From Enterobacter sp. 10-1 (lineage in GTDB: Bacteria > Pseudomonadota > Gammaproteobacteria > Enterobacterales > Enterobacteriaceae): a stretch of DNA of 64,000 nucleotides. The position numbers and the translations under genes were made by a program. Position 1 is the first letter of the stretch. Each line of letters begins with the position of its first letter. Positions 1-9,060 of the stretch are shown piece after piece. The DNA lies in contig NISF01000001.1 in NCBI GenBank assembly GCA_002270295.1, forward strand, positions 496,001 through 560,000, read 5' to 3'. The notes under the pieces are model-generated. The model worked only from the letters and a program-made list of their open reading frames with translations. It was not told where the DNA came from and did no database searches.

Positions 1-496
1 CGGGACGGCGGTGCAGCTGCTCGACATCGTGCGTTAAATGCTTATCAAGCCACTGCTGGTCCTCCGGGCGCTGCATTACCAGCGGATAGCCCGGACGGCG
101 GCAAACGATCAGGTGCACGTTATCAAGAATGCTGGCGTAGTTGTGCCAGGTCGGGAAGGTGAGCAAAGAGTCCTGGCCGATGATAAATGCCAGCGACGGC
201 TTTGGCCCCTGCTCCTGGCGCCACTCCTGCAGCGTTTGCGCCGACCAGGAGGGCGTCTGGCGCTGCAGTTCGCGCTCATCCAGCACGAACAGCGGATTGT
301 CAGCGATAGCCAGTTCGAGCATATGCTTGCGCTGGGCGCTGGTTGCCTCGGGCTGTGGACGATGCGGCGGCACGTTGTTAGGAACGATAATCACTTTTCC
401 CAGGCCGATCTGATTTGCCAGAATCTCGACCGGTTTGAGGTGACCGTAATGCACCGGATCGAAGGTACCACCGTACATTGCCTGCAGCTGCGCCAT
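1..496 (-). CDS. nadD: Nicotinate-nucleotide adenylyltransferase NadD (3' part missing)
   Basis: NadD joins nicotinate mononucleotide to ATP to give deamido-NAD in NAD biosynthesis. About 165 N-terminal codons are present; the rest lies beyond position 1. Translation from 496 reads [20 protein letters not shown], with the [11 protein letters not shown] nucleotide-binding signature of this transferase family, and later [14 protein letters not shown] and VCRRPGYP, both typical of enterobacterial NadD. The ATG at 496 aligns with the K-12 start; an in-frame ATG at 505 would overlap holA by 8 bases and is less likely. It is the last visible gene of the leuS-lptE-holA-nadD unit and begins one base after the holA stop. 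The truncation is only the window edge, not a biological break. Confidence 0.93.
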   Translation of the reverse strand, partial: MAQLQAMYGGTFDPVHYGHLKPVEILANQIGLGKVIIVPNNVPPHRPQPEATSAQRKHMLELAIADNPLFVLDERELQRQTPSWSAQTLQEWRQEQGPKPSLAFIIGQDSLLTFPTWHNYASILDNVHLIVCRRPGYPLVMQRPEDQQWLDKHLTHDVEQLHRRP

Positions 497-497
497 A

Positions 498-1529
498 TCA
501 ACCATCAATAAACACGTCCGCCAGCGCTTTGTGGCAGAGCAATAAGGAAAGACTCTCTAACTCGGGCCAGATGCTGGTTCCGTAATCCTGCTTGAAGGTG
601 AGCTCTGTGCGGGTAAGCAGGGTGACGGCCTGACGCAGCTGATCGCTACCGAGGCGCGTGAGCGCGTCAGTCAACAGCGGCCGGCGGTTTTGCCACACGC
701 GATGCTTATCGAACAGCGAGCGCAGCGGCGTATGGGCCGACTGGCGCTTCAGGTTCACCAGCAGCAGCAGCTCTCGCTGCAGCGTACGCAGCAGGATTGC
801 GGGTTCGCTGCCTTCGAGCCGGAGCTGCTGCAGAATATGCAGCACGCGCTTGCTTTTGCCTGCCAGCAGCGCATCGACCCAGTGATACGGCGTAAAGTGG
901 GCGGCATCGTTTACCGCCTGCTCTACGCGCGGCAGCGTGAGCTTGCCGTCTGGCCACAGCAGGGACAAACGCTCCAGCGCCTGCGACAGCGCCAGCAGGT
1001 TGCCTTCGTAGCAGTAGCACAGCAGCTGGCTGGCCGCGTCGTCAAGCTGCAGATTGTTCTGCTTTGCGCGCGCGGCGAGCCAGCGCGGCAGCTGGGCATA
1101 TTCCGGCGTTTGACAGCTTACCTGCACCGCGCGGCTGGCGAGGGCGGTGATCCAGGCGGCGTTCTCCTGCGCTTTGGTCAACTTACTGCCGCGTACAATC
1201 AGCAGCAAATCGTCATGCAGCATGCCGATAAGCGTCGCCAGCTGTTCGTTAATGGCCGCATTGGGGCCATTTTCAGGCAGGATCAGGAGCAGCGTCTGAC
1301 GGCTGGCGAACAGGCTCATGGCCTGACTCAGCGAGAAGAGAGCGTGCCAGTCGGTGCTGGCGTCAATCGTAGCGGTATGGTGTTCGATAAAGCCCTGAAC
1401 GGCAGCGGCTTCGCGAATGGCATCCTGACTTTCCTGCAGCAGCAGAGGATCGCCACCCAGCAGTAAATAGGCTGCGCGCAGCCCTTCATTGAGCTGCGCG
1501 CGGAGCTGTTCCGGGTACAACCGAATCAT
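498..1529 (-). CDS. holA: DNA polymerase III delta subunit HolA
   Basis: HolA is the delta subunit of the DnaX clamp-loader complex; it opens the beta sliding clamp so that it can be loaded on primed DNA. The product is 343 residues, the same length as the K-12 protein, beginning [23 protein letters not shown] and ending ADVFIDG. The family has an AAA+-like fold without a working ATPase site, which agrees with the absence of a clear Walker A motif. Its ATG overlaps the lptE stop by one base (TGATG), so translational coupling is likely. Identification is by overall similarity and by conserved order between lptE and nadD. Confidence 0.96.
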   Translation of the reverse strand: MIRLYPEQLRAQLNEGLRAAYLLLGGDPLLLQESQDAIREAAAVQGFIEHHTATIDASTDWHALFSLSQAMSLFASRQTLLLILPENGPNAAINEQLATLIGMLHDDLLLIVRGSKLTKAQENAAWITALASRAVQVSCQTPEYAQLPRWLAARAKQNNLQLDDAASQLLCYCYEGNLLALSQALERLSLLWPDGKLTLPRVEQAVNDAAHFTPYHWVDALLAGKSKRVLHILQQLRLEGSEPAILLRTLQRELLLLVNLKRQSAHTPLRSLFDKHRVWQNRRPLLTDALTRLGSDQLRQAVTLLTRTELTFKQDYGTSIWPELESLSLLLCHKALADVFIDG

Positions 1530-2119
1530 CAGTTACCCAGCGTGGTGGAGACGCGATTGCCGGAGGTGGAGGAGGCTGGGGTCGTGGTGACCGGCTTCTC
1601 CTCGCCTTTGGTGGCTTCGACATCCGCAACGTGGACGCTTGGCAGCTTACGAATCAGCTGCTCTGCCGCTTTGTCGTACATCTCCTGGATTATCATATCC
1701 TGCTCGGCATCTTTCGCTAACGCCGCCTGCGGGTTATCGAAGAACGAGCGGTAGACTTTCGTCGTGATCGGATAGATATCATGGCCCGGGATCAGCACGC
1801 TGGCATGAACCGTCATCACCATCTGGTATTCCGCGGTACGCCCGTCCTGGAAAATGGAGGCCGTATCTTTCTGAATAGATGATGATTCCAGACGCAGAGA
1901 AGGAACATCCTTACGCAGCGTGCTGCCATCGATCAGTTCAACCCCGTTCAGGCGCAGCTGGTTACGCACCGAACGGCTCAGCGGGCCATTCGGATCGCCC
2001 GACTGGAAGATCATGGTTTTCATTGCGGTTGGGACCTGGGTAGTACTCCGCAGGTGCCAGCCGCATCCGGCGGTGATTAACACCGCCAGAGATAACAACA
2101 ATGTTGCCAGATATCGCAC
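1529..2119 (-). CDS. lptE: LPS assembly lipoprotein LptE
   Basis: LptE is the outer-membrane lipoprotein that plugs the LptD barrel and helps place lipopolysaccharide in the outer leaflet. The 196-residue product starts with a hydrophobic signal peptide and a lipobox (LITAGC, lipidated Cys at about residue 19), followed by the conserved GWHLR segment and a [10 protein letters not shown] stretch. The family is about 193 residues in K-12; the small length difference lies in the variable Ser/Thr-rich C-terminal tail. The start is 14 bases downstream of the leuS stop, and the stop overlaps holA by one base, so it belongs to the leuS-led operon. Confidence 0.96.
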   Translation of the reverse strand: MRYLATLLLSLAVLITAGCGWHLRSTTQVPTAMKTMIFQSGDPNGPLSRSVRNQLRLNGVELIDGSTLRKDVPSLRLESSSIQKDTASIFQDGRTAEYQMVMTVHASVLIPGHDIYPITTKVYRSFFDNPQAALAKDAEQDMIIQEMYDKAAEQLIRKLPSVHVADVEATKGEEKPVTTTPASSTSGNRVSTTLGN

Positions 2120-2133
2120 GCTTCCTCCTGCGC

Positions 2134-4716
2134 TTAGCCAACGACCAGATTGAGCAGTTTGCCCGGAACGTAGATCACTTTACGTACGGTGACGCCGTCG
2201 AGATACTTCGCGACCAGATGTTCCTGACCCGCGCGGGCGCGGACCTGATCTTCGGTGGCATCGACCGGTACGGTAATTTTACCACGAACCTTACCATTAA
2301 CCTGGACGACGACCAGAGTGGTATTTTCCACCATGGCGCTGTCGTCGGCGACCGGCCACGGCGCGCTGTCGATATCGCCTTCGCCGCCCAGCTCTCGCCA
2401 TAAGGTGAAGCAAGCGTGCGGGGTGAACGGGTTGAGCATACGCACTACCGCCAGCAGCGCTTCACGCATCAGCGCGCGATCCTGCTCGCCTTCCTGCGGC
2501 GCTTTCGCCAGCTTGTTCATCAGCTCCATGATCGCCGCGATCGCGGTGTTGAAGGTCTGACGACGGCCGATATCATCGGTGACTTTAGCAATCGTTTTGT
2601 GCACATCGCGACGCAGCGCCTGCTGATCTTCGCTCAGGCTGGCAGCGTCGAGGGCGATGGCCGGACCCTGAGTGGTGTGCTCGTAAACCAGTTTCCAGAC
2701 GCGCTTCAGGAAGCGGTTTGCCCCTTCAACGCCGGACTCCTGCCATTCGAGGGTCATATCAGCCGGAGAGGCGAACATCATGAACAGACGCACGGTATCC
2801 GCGCCGTAGCGTTCAACCATCACCTGCGGGTCGATGCCGTTGTTCTTCGACTTGGACATTTTGCTCATGCCGGTATACACCAGCTCGCGGCCCTGCGGAT
2901 CGAAGGCTTTAACGATACGGCCTTTCTCGTCGCGCTCGACGGTGGCATCAACCGGGGAGACCCAGTTACGCTCGCCGTTTTCGCCGACGTAGTAGAACGC
3001 GTCCGCCAGAACCATCCCCTGACACAGCAGCTGCTTAGCCGGCTCGTCAGAGTTAACCATGCCCGCGTCGCGCATCAGCTTGTGGAAGAAGCGGAAGTAC
3101 AGCAGGTGCATGATCGCATGTTCAATACCGCCGATATAAATATCAACCGGCAGCCAGTAGTTCGCCGCTTCCGGGTCCAGCATGCCCTGGTCGTACTGCG
3201 GGCAGGTATAGCGCGCGTAGTACCAGGAGGATTCCATAAAGGTATCAAAGGTGTCGGTTTCACGCAGCGCAGGCTGGCCGTTGACGGTGGTTTTAGCCCA
3301 CTCAGGGTCGGCCTTAATCGGGCTGGTGATGCCATCCATGACCACGTCTTCCGGCAGAATAACCGGCAGCTGATCTTCCGGGGTCGGCATTACGGTGCCG
3401 TCTTCCAGGGTAACCATCGGGATCGGCGCGCCCCAGTAGCGCTGACGGGAAACGCCCCAGTCGCGCAGACGGTAGTTCACTTTACGCTCGCCAACGCCCA
3501 TCGCCGCCAGCTTGTCGGCGATGGCGTTGAAGCCCGCTTCAAAGCTTAGCCCGCTGAATTCGCCGGAATTGAACAGCACGCCTTTTTCCGTCATCGCCTG
3601 CCCGGAGAGGTCAGGTTCAGAGCCGTCTGCCGCGAGGATAACCGGTTTGATGTTGAGGCCATATTTGCTGGCAAACTCATAGTCGCGCTGGTCGTGGCCT
3701 GGAACCGCCATCACCGCGCCGGTACCGTACTCCATCAGCACGAAGTTGGCCGCCCATACCGGAATAGCTTCGCCGGTCAGCGGGTGAATCGCTTTAAAGC
3801 CGGTGTCGACGCCTTTTTTCTCCATCGTCGCCATTTCAGCTTCTGCGACTTTGGTATTGCGGCATTCGTCGATAAATGCAGCCAGCGCCGGGTTATTGGC
3901 CGCCGCCTGCTGTGCCAGCGGGTGGCCCGCGGCTACGGCCAGGTAGGAGCAGCCCATAAAGGTATCAGGACGAGTCGTGTAGACGGTCAGCTTGTCGGCG
4001 TAGTCGTTGACGTTGAAGGAGATTTCTACCCCTTCAGAACGGCCGATCCAGTTGCGCTGCATGGTCTTGACGGTATCCGGCCAGTGATCCAGATTATCCA
4101 GATCTCTCAGCAGTTCGTCGGCGTAGGCGGTAATTTTGATAAACCACTGCGGGATCTCTTTACGCTCAACCTTGGTATCGCAGCGCCAGCAGCAGCCGTC
4201 GATAACCTGTTCGTTGGCGAGAACGGTCTGGTCGTTAGGGCACCAGTTCACCGCGGAGGTTTTTTTGTACACCAGGCCTTTTTTATACAGTTCGGTGAAG
4301 AACTTCTGCTCCCAGCGGTAGTATTCCGGGGTGCAGGTCGCCACTTCACGGCTCCAGTCGTAGCCGAAGCCCAGCTTTTTCAGCTGGTTTTTCATGTAGG
4401 CGATGTTGTCATAGGTCCACGGCGCCGGCGACGTATTGTTTTTCACCGCCGCGCCTTCTGCAGGCAGGCCGAAGGCATCCCAGCCGATTGGCTGCAGGAC
4501 GTTTTTGCCGAGCATACGTTGGTAGCGGGCAATCACATCGCCGATGGTGTAGTTACGCACGTGGCCCATGTGTAGTCGGCCAGAAGGATAAGGTAGCATC
4601 GACAGGCAGTAGTACTTCTCTTTGCTCTCGTCTTCAGTGACTTCAAATGTACGATTATCGTCCCAGTGAAGCTGGACTTTCGATTCTATCTCTTCCGGGC
4701 GGTATTGCTCTTGCAT
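2134..4716 (-). CDS. leuS: Leucyl-tRNA synthetase LeuS
   Basis: LeuS charges tRNA-Leu with leucine. The product has 860 residues, equal to K-12, when started at the ATG at 4716 ([12 protein letters not shown]). A longer reading frame back to 4806 adds 30 residues with no homology and crosses the likely promoter, so I reject it. Class I signatures are visible: HMGH in [16 protein letters not shown] near residue 50 and KMSKS in [15 protein letters not shown] in the C-terminal half. The inserted editing (CP1) domain is recognisable by [15 protein letters not shown]. It heads the leuS-lptE-holA-nadD operon; a tRNA-Leu gene lies 12 kb away in the same window. Confidence 0.98.
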   Translation of the reverse strand: MQEQYRPEEIESKVQLHWDDNRTFEVTEDESKEKYYCLSMLPYPSGRLHMGHVRNYTIGDVIARYQRMLGKNVLQPIGWDAFGLPAEGAAVKNNTSPAPWTYDNIAYMKNQLKKLGFGYDWSREVATCTPEYYRWEQKFFTELYKKGLVYKKTSAVNWCPNDQTVLANEQVIDGCCWRCDTKVERKEIPQWFIKITAYADELLRDLDNLDHWPDTVKTMQRNWIGRSEGVEISFNVNDYADKLTVYTTRPDTFMGCSYLAVAAGHPLAQQAAANNPALAAFIDECRNTKVAEAEMATMEKKGVDTGFKAIHPLTGEAIPVWAANFVLMEYGTGAVMAVPGHDQRDYEFASKYGLNIKPVILAADGSEPDLSGQAMTEKGVLFNSGEFSGLSFEAGFNAIADKLAAMGVGERKVNYRLRDWGVSRQRYWGAPIPMVTLEDGTVMPTPEDQLPVILPEDVVMDGITSPIKADPEWAKTTVNGQPALRETDTFDTFMESSWYYARYTCPQYDQGMLDPEAANYWLPVDIYIGGIEHAIMHLLYFRFFHKLMRDAGMVNSDEPAKQLLCQGMVLADAFYYVGENGERNWVSPVDATVERDEKGRIVKAFDPQGRELVYTGMSKMSKSKNNGIDPQVMVERYGADTVRLFMMFASPADMTLEWQESGVEGANRFLKRVWKLVYEHTTQGPAIALDAASLSEDQQALRRDVHKTIAKVTDDIGRRQTFNTAIAAIMELMNKLAKAPQEGEQDRALMREALLAVVRMLNPFTPHACFTLWRELGGEGDIDSAPWPVADDSAMVENTTLVVVQVNGKVRGKITVPVDATEDQVRARAGQEHLVAKYLDGVTVRKVIYVPGKLLNLVVG

Positions 4717-4744
4717 GGCAGCCAGTGGTCCTGTTTTCAATACA

Positions 4745-4758
4745 GCTACATATGTAGC
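4745..4758. promoter_or_regulatory. Perfect 14-bp palindrome in the leuS leader
   Basis: The sequence GCTACATATGTAGC is its own reverse complement and sits 28 bases upstream of the leuS ATG, downstream of the predicted promoter. Without a loop it is a better candidate for a dimeric protein-binding site than for an RNA hairpin. No regulator is known to me for this site. Confidence 0.4.
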
Positions 4759-4782
4759 CAATGGATGTGTTATCTCAGATCG

Positions 4783-4811
4783 GCATAGCATAGCCCAAAC
4801 GCCCACGTCAA
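4783..4811 (-). promoter_or_regulatory. Candidate sigma-70 promoter of leuS
   Basis: On the minus strand a TTGACG -35 (4806-4811) is followed after 17 bases by CTATGC (4783-4788); a TATGCC one base further is an alternative -10. It lies 67 to 95 bases upstream of the leuS ATG. The untranslated leader then contains a perfect 14-bp palindrome (see separate entry). The -35 is good and the -10 weak. Confidence 0.5.
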
Positions 4812-4938
4812 AACAGCCTTTCGCACATTAACATCGGCAAAAGCGGCGGAGAATATTTAGCGACTCTGTGGCCTGGATGGCAAAGCAGCCGGCAGATAAC
4901 GTCTATTATTAGAATAAGTTAACCACACTGGAGGCGAA

Positions 4939-5424
4939 ATGATGAACAAGGTTGCTCAATTCTACCGCGAGCTGGTGTCAACGCTCAGCGAACGGTTACG
5001 CAGTGGAGAGCGTGATATAGACGCGCTGGTGGAGCAGGCGCGGGTGAAAATCAGCCAGTCTGGTGAGTTAACGCATCGCGAAGTTGAGACGCTGACTAAG
5101 GCGGTAAGGCGCGATCTGGAAGAGTTTGCCCGCAGCTATGAAGAGAGCCAGGATGAGCTGACGGACAGCGTATTTATGCGGGTCATAAAGGAGAGCCTGT
5201 GGCAGGAGCTGGCCGATATTACGGATAAAACTCAGCTGGAGTGGCGCGAGGTGTTTCAGGACCTGAACCACCACGGCGTGTACCATAGCGGCGAGGTGGT
5301 CGGGCTGGGTAATCTGGTGTGCGAGAAGTGCCACTACCATCTGGCGGTTTACACCCCGGACGTGCTGCCGCGCTGCCCGAAGTGCGGCCACGATCAGTTC
5401 CAGCGCCGGCCGTTCGAACCTTAA
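4939..5424 (+). CDS. ybeL: YbeL, zinc-ribbon protein (DUF1451)
   Basis: The function is not established. The 161-residue product is close to K-12 YbeL (160 residues). It has a charged, probably helical N-terminal half rich in Glu and Arg, and a C-terminal zinc ribbon with two CxxC knuckles (VCEKCHYHL and PRCPKCGHDQ), ending in RRPFEP. Two adjacent ATG codons (4939 and 4942) could start it; the second matches K-12. A GGAGG ribosome-binding site lies just upstream. In K-12 a block of other genes (ybeQ to rihA) lies between ybeL and gltL; here the two are convergent and only 55 bases apart. Confidence 0.9.
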   Translation: MMNKVAQFYRELVSTLSERLRSGERDIDALVEQARVKISQSGELTHREVETLTKAVRRDLEEFARSYEESQDELTDSVFMRVIKESLWQELADITDKTQLEWREVFQDLNHHGVYHSGEVVGLGNLVCEKCHYHLAVYTPDVLPRCPKCGHDQFQRRPFEP

Positions 5425-5450
5425 TATTGCGTTGAGAATTGCCGTGAACA

Positions 5451-5472
5451 GCGCGCACGGACCCGTGCGCGC
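5451..5472. terminator. Perfect hairpin between convergent ybeL and gltL
   Basis: A 10-bp perfect stem (GCGCGCACGG at 5451-5460 with its complement at 5463-5472) with a two-base spacer sits between the stops of ybeL and gltL. No U-tract follows on either side, so it may protect 3' ends or block convergent read-through rather than act as a classical intrinsic terminator. Confidence 0.5.
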
Positions 5473-5479
5473 CTGACCG

Positions 5480-6205
5480 TTAGTGGAGGATTTTGGCGAG
5501 GAAGTCTTTTGCGCGTTCGGACTGCGGGTTGGCGAAAAATGCTTCTTTATCGGCATCTTCGACGATCTTCCCTTCATCCATAAAGATCACCCGGTTGGCG
5601 ACCTTGCGCGCGAAGCCCATTTCGTGGGTCACCACCATCATGGTCATCCCTTCGTTTGCCAGTTCGACCATGACGTCCAGCACTTCGTTGATCATCTCCG
5701 GATCCAGCGCCGAGGTCGGTTCGTCAAACAGCATGGCAATCGGATCCATGCACAGCGCGCGGGCGATAGCCACGCGCTGCTGCTGGCCGCCTGAAAGCTG
5801 CGCCGGATATTTTTCCGCGTGGGCGGAAAGCCCCACGCGCTCCAGCAGCTTCAGCCCTTTGGCGCGGGAAGCGGCCTTATCGCGGTTGAGCACTTTTACC
5901 TGCGCCAGCGTCAGGTTGTCGATAATCGACAGATGCGGAAACAGTTCGAAGTGCTGGAATACCATCCCGACGCGGGAGCGCAGTTTGGCGAGGTTGGTTT
6001 TTTTATCGTTCACCCTGGTGCCGTCAACGGTTATCTCGCCCTGTTGAATCGGCTCCAGGCCGTTAACGGTTTTAATCAGCGTTGATTTTCCCGAGCCGGA
6101 CGGCCCGCAAACCACTACCACTTCACCTTTTTTCACTTCCGTGGAGCAATCGGTCAGCACCTGAAAGTGACCATACCATTTTGAAACGTTTTTCAGGGTA
6201 ATCAT
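5480..6205 (-). CDS. gltL: Glutamate/aspartate ABC transporter ATP-binding protein GltL
   Basis: GltL is the ATPase of the glutamate/aspartate importer. The 241-residue product starts [17 protein letters not shown] and carries all ABC motifs: Walker [10 protein letters not shown], the Q-loop in [11 protein letters not shown], signature LSGGQQQR, Walker [15 protein letters not shown] and the switch His in VVTHEMGF. The ATG at 6205 overlaps the gltK stop by one base (TAATG); an upstream extension adding 8 residues is not supported by homology. It is the last gene of gltIJKL. Confidence 0.97.
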   Translation of the reverse strand: MITLKNVSKWYGHFQVLTDCSTEVKKGEVVVVCGPSGSGKSTLIKTVNGLEPIQQGEITVDGTRVNDKKTNLAKLRSRVGMVFQHFELFPHLSIIDNLTLAQVKVLNRDKAASRAKGLKLLERVGLSAHAEKYPAQLSGGQQQRVAIARALCMDPIAMLFDEPTSALDPEMINEVLDVMVELANEGMTMMVVTHEMGFARKVANRVIFMDEGKIVEDADKEAFFANPQSERAKDFLAKILH

Positions 6206-6879
6206 TACACAGTCCTTTTCTTCAACCAACTGACCAACAGCGATGCGCTGAGACTAATTGCAAAATAAACGGCACCTGCGAACAGGATCATTTCGACCTG
6301 GGTTCCGTCACGCTCGCCGATAGTGGACGCGGTGCGGAAGAAATCTGCCAGGCTCAGAACATAGACCAGCGAGGTATCCTGGAACAGGACGATCCCCTGG
6401 GTTAACAGCAGCGGCACCATCGCGCGAAAGGCCTGCGGCAGGATAATCAGCTTCATCGACTGCCAGTGGGTCATCCCCAGCGCCAGCGCGGCGCTGGACT
6501 GCCCGCGGGAGATGCTCTGGATTCCCGCGCGGATAATTTCCGAATAGTACGCCGCTTCAAACATGGAGAACGCAATCATGGCCGAAATGAGCCGGATATC
6601 GGTCTTCGGCGACAGGCCAAGCACGTTCTGTAAAAAGCCGGGAACAATCAGATAAAACCACAGCAGCACCATCACCAGCGGGATGGAGCGGAATACGTTG
6701 ACGTAGGTTTTGGCAAACCACGCCAGCGGTAAAAAGCTCGACAGACGCATAACCGCCAGAAGGGTGCCCCAGACAATACCGATAACGATGGCGATAACGG
6801 TAATTTTCAGGGTGATGACCAGTCCTGCCAGCAGATACGGCATGGATGGAACGATGGAACTCCAGTCAAAATCGTACAT
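6205..6879 (-). CDS. gltK: Glutamate/aspartate ABC transporter permease GltK
   Basis: GltK is one of the two inner-membrane permeases of the importer. The 224-residue product has several hydrophobic segments and the EAA loop typical of polar amino-acid permeases ([20 protein letters not shown]). It starts two bases after the gltJ stop and its stop overlaps gltL, consistent with tight translational coupling and a fixed GltJ:GltK:GltL ratio. Confidence 0.97.
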   Translation of the reverse strand: MYDFDWSSIVPSMPYLLAGLVITLKITVIAIVIGIVWGTLLAVMRLSSFLPLAWFAKTYVNVFRSIPLVMVLLWFYLIVPGFLQNVLGLSPKTDIRLISAMIAFSMFEAAYYSEIIRAGIQSISRGQSSAALALGMTHWQSMKLIILPQAFRAMVPLLLTQGIVLFQDTSLVYVLSLADFFRTASTIGERDGTQVEMILFAGAVYFAISLSASLLVSWLKKRTV

Positions 6880-6881
6880 TA

Positions 6882-7622
6882 TTATTTGCCCCCCAAATTG
6901 CCCGGCAGGCGAACTTTGCGCTCAACCACATACATAATCAGCATAATCACCGCGTTAATGAACACATAGGCGAGGGTAATTGCGGTAAACGACTCCCAGG
7001 CGTGGGCGGAGTAATCCAGCAGCTTGCCCGCCTGCGCCGCCATATCCGCCAGCCCGATGGTGGAGGCGATAGCCGAGTTTTTTACCAGGTTCATCATTTC
7101 CGACGTCATCGGCGGGACGATAACCCGATAGGCGTTGGGCAGCAGCACGTAGCGATAGGTCTGCGGCAGGGTGAGGCCCATTGCCAGCCCGGCGTTTTTC
7201 TGCCCGCGCGGCAGCGACTGGATCGCCGCCCGCACCTGCTCACACACGCGGGCGGCGGTAAACAGCCCGAGGCAGAGCATGGAGGAGATAAAGAACTGAA
7301 TATTTGGGTCCAGCTCGGACTTGAACCACATGCCGATATTTTCCGGCAGCAGTTCCGGCACGACCAGGTACCAGGTAAAGAACTGCACGATCAGCGGAAC
7401 GTTACGGAACAGTTCGACGTAGCAGGTGCCGATGCTGGATAACAGTCGATTAGGCGCGGTACGTAAAATACCGAAGAGCGAGCCGACGAGAAAAGCGATA
7501 ACCCAGGCGGTAACCGACAGGGCGACGGTGACCTGAAAGCCGCTCCATAGCCAGCCCAGATAGGTGGTGTTGCCGAACGGGGCCTGTTGCAGGAATATCC
7601 CCCAGTTCCAGTCTATTGACAT
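6882..7622 (-). CDS. gltJ: Glutamate/aspartate ABC transporter permease GltJ
   Basis: GltJ is the partner permease of GltK. The product has 246 residues from the ATG at 7622 ([18 protein letters not shown]), matching K-12. A longer frame to 7748 adds 42 non-homologous residues that run through the terminator hairpin at 7636-7660, so it is not the start. The EAA-type loop is [20 protein letters not shown]. The ribosome-binding site (CAGGAGT) is immediately downstream of the U-tract of the gltI-gltJ terminator, so permease expression depends on read-through. Confidence 0.96.
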   Translation of the reverse strand: MSIDWNWGIFLQQAPFGNTTYLGWLWSGFQVTVALSVTAWVIAFLVGSLFGILRTAPNRLLSSIGTCYVELFRNVPLIVQFFTWYLVVPELLPENIGMWFKSELDPNIQFFISSMLCLGLFTAARVCEQVRAAIQSLPRGQKNAGLAMGLTLPQTYRYVLLPNAYRVIVPPMTSEMMNLVKNSAIASTIGLADMAAQAGKLLDYSAHAWESFTAITLAYVFINAVIMLIMYVVERKVRLPGNLGGK

Positions 7623-7635
7623 AAATGACTCCTGG

Positions 7636-7660
7636 AAAAAAAAGGGTAGCAGCGCTACCC
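7636..7660 (-). terminator. Intrinsic terminator/attenuator between gltI and gltJ
   Basis: On the minus strand GGGTAGC-GCT-GCTACCC is followed by TTTTTTTT. It separates the gene for the abundant periplasmic binding protein from the membrane and ATPase genes and should lower expression of gltJKL relative to gltI. Confidence 0.85.
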
Positions 7661-7798
7661 TCGAAGATCCTTGTCCAGCGTACTTCGGTATTCGCGGCGG
7701 CTGGGGAACGACCAGCCACCGTATAGTCTGTCCGTGCTGTGACAACAATCGGGAGGGCAGGATGTCCTGCCCCTTGTTTTTTTAATTAGTTAAGAGCC
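7636..7798 (-). ncRNA. sroC: SroC small RNA from the gltI 3' end and gltI-gltJ spacer
   Basis: In E. coli and Salmonella, SroC (about 160 nt) is released from gltIJKL mRNA; it begins near the gltI stop and ends at an intrinsic terminator before gltJ, and it acts as a sponge of the GcvB small RNA. Here the same spacer (7623-7785) ends in a perfect 7-bp stem-loop (7644-7660) followed by eight U residues (7636-7643). The 3' end is therefore well defined; the 5' end near 7798 is inferred from the known length. Confidence 0.65.
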
Positions 7799-8697
7799 TT
7801 GTCATTAGGTGATTTGAACAGCGCCTTCATATCTTCAGAGAGTTCGAAGTTCATATTCAGGTTCTTCGGCGGGATTGGGTTTTTGAACCACTTGTCGAAC
7901 CATTTTGCCGCTTCGCCAGAGGTCTGCGCCTTGGCGACGGTGTCGTCTACCAGAGTTTTGAACTGCGGATCGTCTTTACGCAGCATACAGCCGTAGGCTT
8001 CCTGGGACTGCGGCGTGCCGATGATTTCCCAGTTGTCCGGTTTCTTGGCCTTAGCGCGTTCGCCGGCCAGCAGCGCGTCATCCATCATAAAGGCCACCGC
8101 GCGGCCGCTTTCCAGAGTACGGAAGGAGTCGCCGTGATCCTTGGCGCTGATGATGCGCATATTCATTTTTTTCTCATCGTTCAGCTTATGCAGCAGAATT
8201 TCTGAGGTTGTCCCGGAAGTGACCACGACGGCTTTATCTTTCAGGTCAGCAAAGTCTTTGATCGCGCCACCTTTTTTCGCCAGCAGGCGGGTGCCGACGA
8301 CAAAAATGGTGTCAGAGAAAGCAGCCTGTTTCTGCCGCTCCAGGTTGTTGGTCGTGGAGCCACATTCGAAATCGTAGGTCCCGTTTTGCAGCAGCGGAAT
8401 ACGGTTCTGCGAGGTGACCGGAATCAGTTTTACCTGCAGGTCAGGTTTGTTCAGCTTCTTCTTGATAGCATCGACAATGGCGTTGGAGTAATCCTGCGAG
8501 TAGCCGACGACCTGCTGCTGGTTATCGTAGTAGGAGAACGGTACGGATGATTCGCGATGGCCAACGACGATCACGCCGTTTTTGGCAATTTTATCCAGAG
8601 TGCTCTGGCCTGTAGCCGGTGCGGCATCTTCCGCGTGCGCCAGGCCGGCGGTCATACCCATGACCAGCATAGCTGTGGCCAGTTTACGTAATTGCAT
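7786..8697 (-). CDS. gltI: Glutamate/aspartate periplasmic binding protein GltI
   Basis: GltI captures glutamate and aspartate in the periplasm and delivers them to GltJK. The product is 303 residues (K-12: 302) from the ATG at 8697, which has an AAGGAG ribosome-binding site. A Sec signal peptide is visible (MQLRKLATAMLVMGMTAG, then LAHA). The mature part contains the family-3 solute-binding signature GHRESSVPFSYYD and the segment GTYDFECGSTTNN. An upstream start at 8742 would place 15 residues ahead of the signal peptide and is rejected. It is the promoter-proximal gene of gltIJKL. Confidence 0.97.
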   Translation of the reverse strand: MQLRKLATAMLVMGMTAGLAHAEDAAPATGQSTLDKIAKNGVIVVGHRESSVPFSYYDNQQQVVGYSQDYSNAIVDAIKKKLNKPDLQVKLIPVTSQNRIPLLQNGTYDFECGSTTNNLERQKQAAFSDTIFVVGTRLLAKKGGAIKDFADLKDKAVVVTSGTTSEILLHKLNDEKKMNMRIISAKDHGDSFRTLESGRAVAFMMDDALLAGERAKAKKPDNWEIIGTPQSQEAYGCMLRKDDPQFKTLVDDTVAKAQTSGEAAKWFDKWFKNPIPPKNLNMNFELSEDMKALFKSPNDKALN

Positions 8698-8740
8698 ATC
8701 CAACTCCTTATCCGCAGCGCCAGGGACGCCATTGATGCCC

Positions 8741-8806
8741 ATTGTGAGTGTGTCTGTGTTTTATTATCGCTGCTGCCTTTAAGTGCAGCGTTTGTATGTG
8801 TTTGTT
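8741..8806 (-). promoter_or_regulatory. C/A-rich gltI leader, candidate GcvB target
   Basis: On the minus strand the gltI leader holds two C/A-rich stretches, one at 8789-8806 (AACAAACACATACAAACG) and one at 8741-8762 (containing ACACAGACACACTCACAAT). GcvB is known to repress gltI through a C/A-rich leader element. The exact pairing was not computed. The rest of the spacer up to 9017 (about 210 bases) shows only AT-rich DNA and TGCACCA-type half sites that could relate to nitrogen control; I could not assign a promoter. Confidence 0.45.
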
Positions 8807-9014
8807 AGCATTTAGTTTGGCTTAATGTAAAGATTTTGCTGTTATATTGTTTATTTTTGCGAAGTGGTCCGCACCATTTAAAGGCAAAAATCGTTCATTG
8901 CACCAAAATAGCGCGCAGCAGGTTTACCTGTGGTGCAACCCGGTTGTACCAGCAGCCATAGCGGCGCGATGTAAGTATATTAAGCAATGGGCGTGCCAGA
9001 TTAGGCGGGAAGAG

Positions 9015-9044
9015 AAAAATCCCCGGCGATGCGTCTCACCGGGG
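9015..9044 (-). terminator. Terminator downstream of lnt
   Basis: On the minus strand a CCCCGG/CCGGGG stem (9039-9044 and 9021-9026) is followed by ATTTTT (9015-9020), 17 bases past the lnt stop. The loop is about 12 bases, so this is a moderate-strength candidate ending the lnt operon. Confidence 0.6.
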
Positions 9045-9060
9045 CGGGGCGGAGAAGGGC

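Noticed and set aside
8820-8935. Sigma-54 promoter with NtrC sites ahead of gltI
   Set aside because: TGCACCA and TGGTGCA half sites are present but spaced wrongly for one NtrC site, and no GG-N10-GC promoter could be found.
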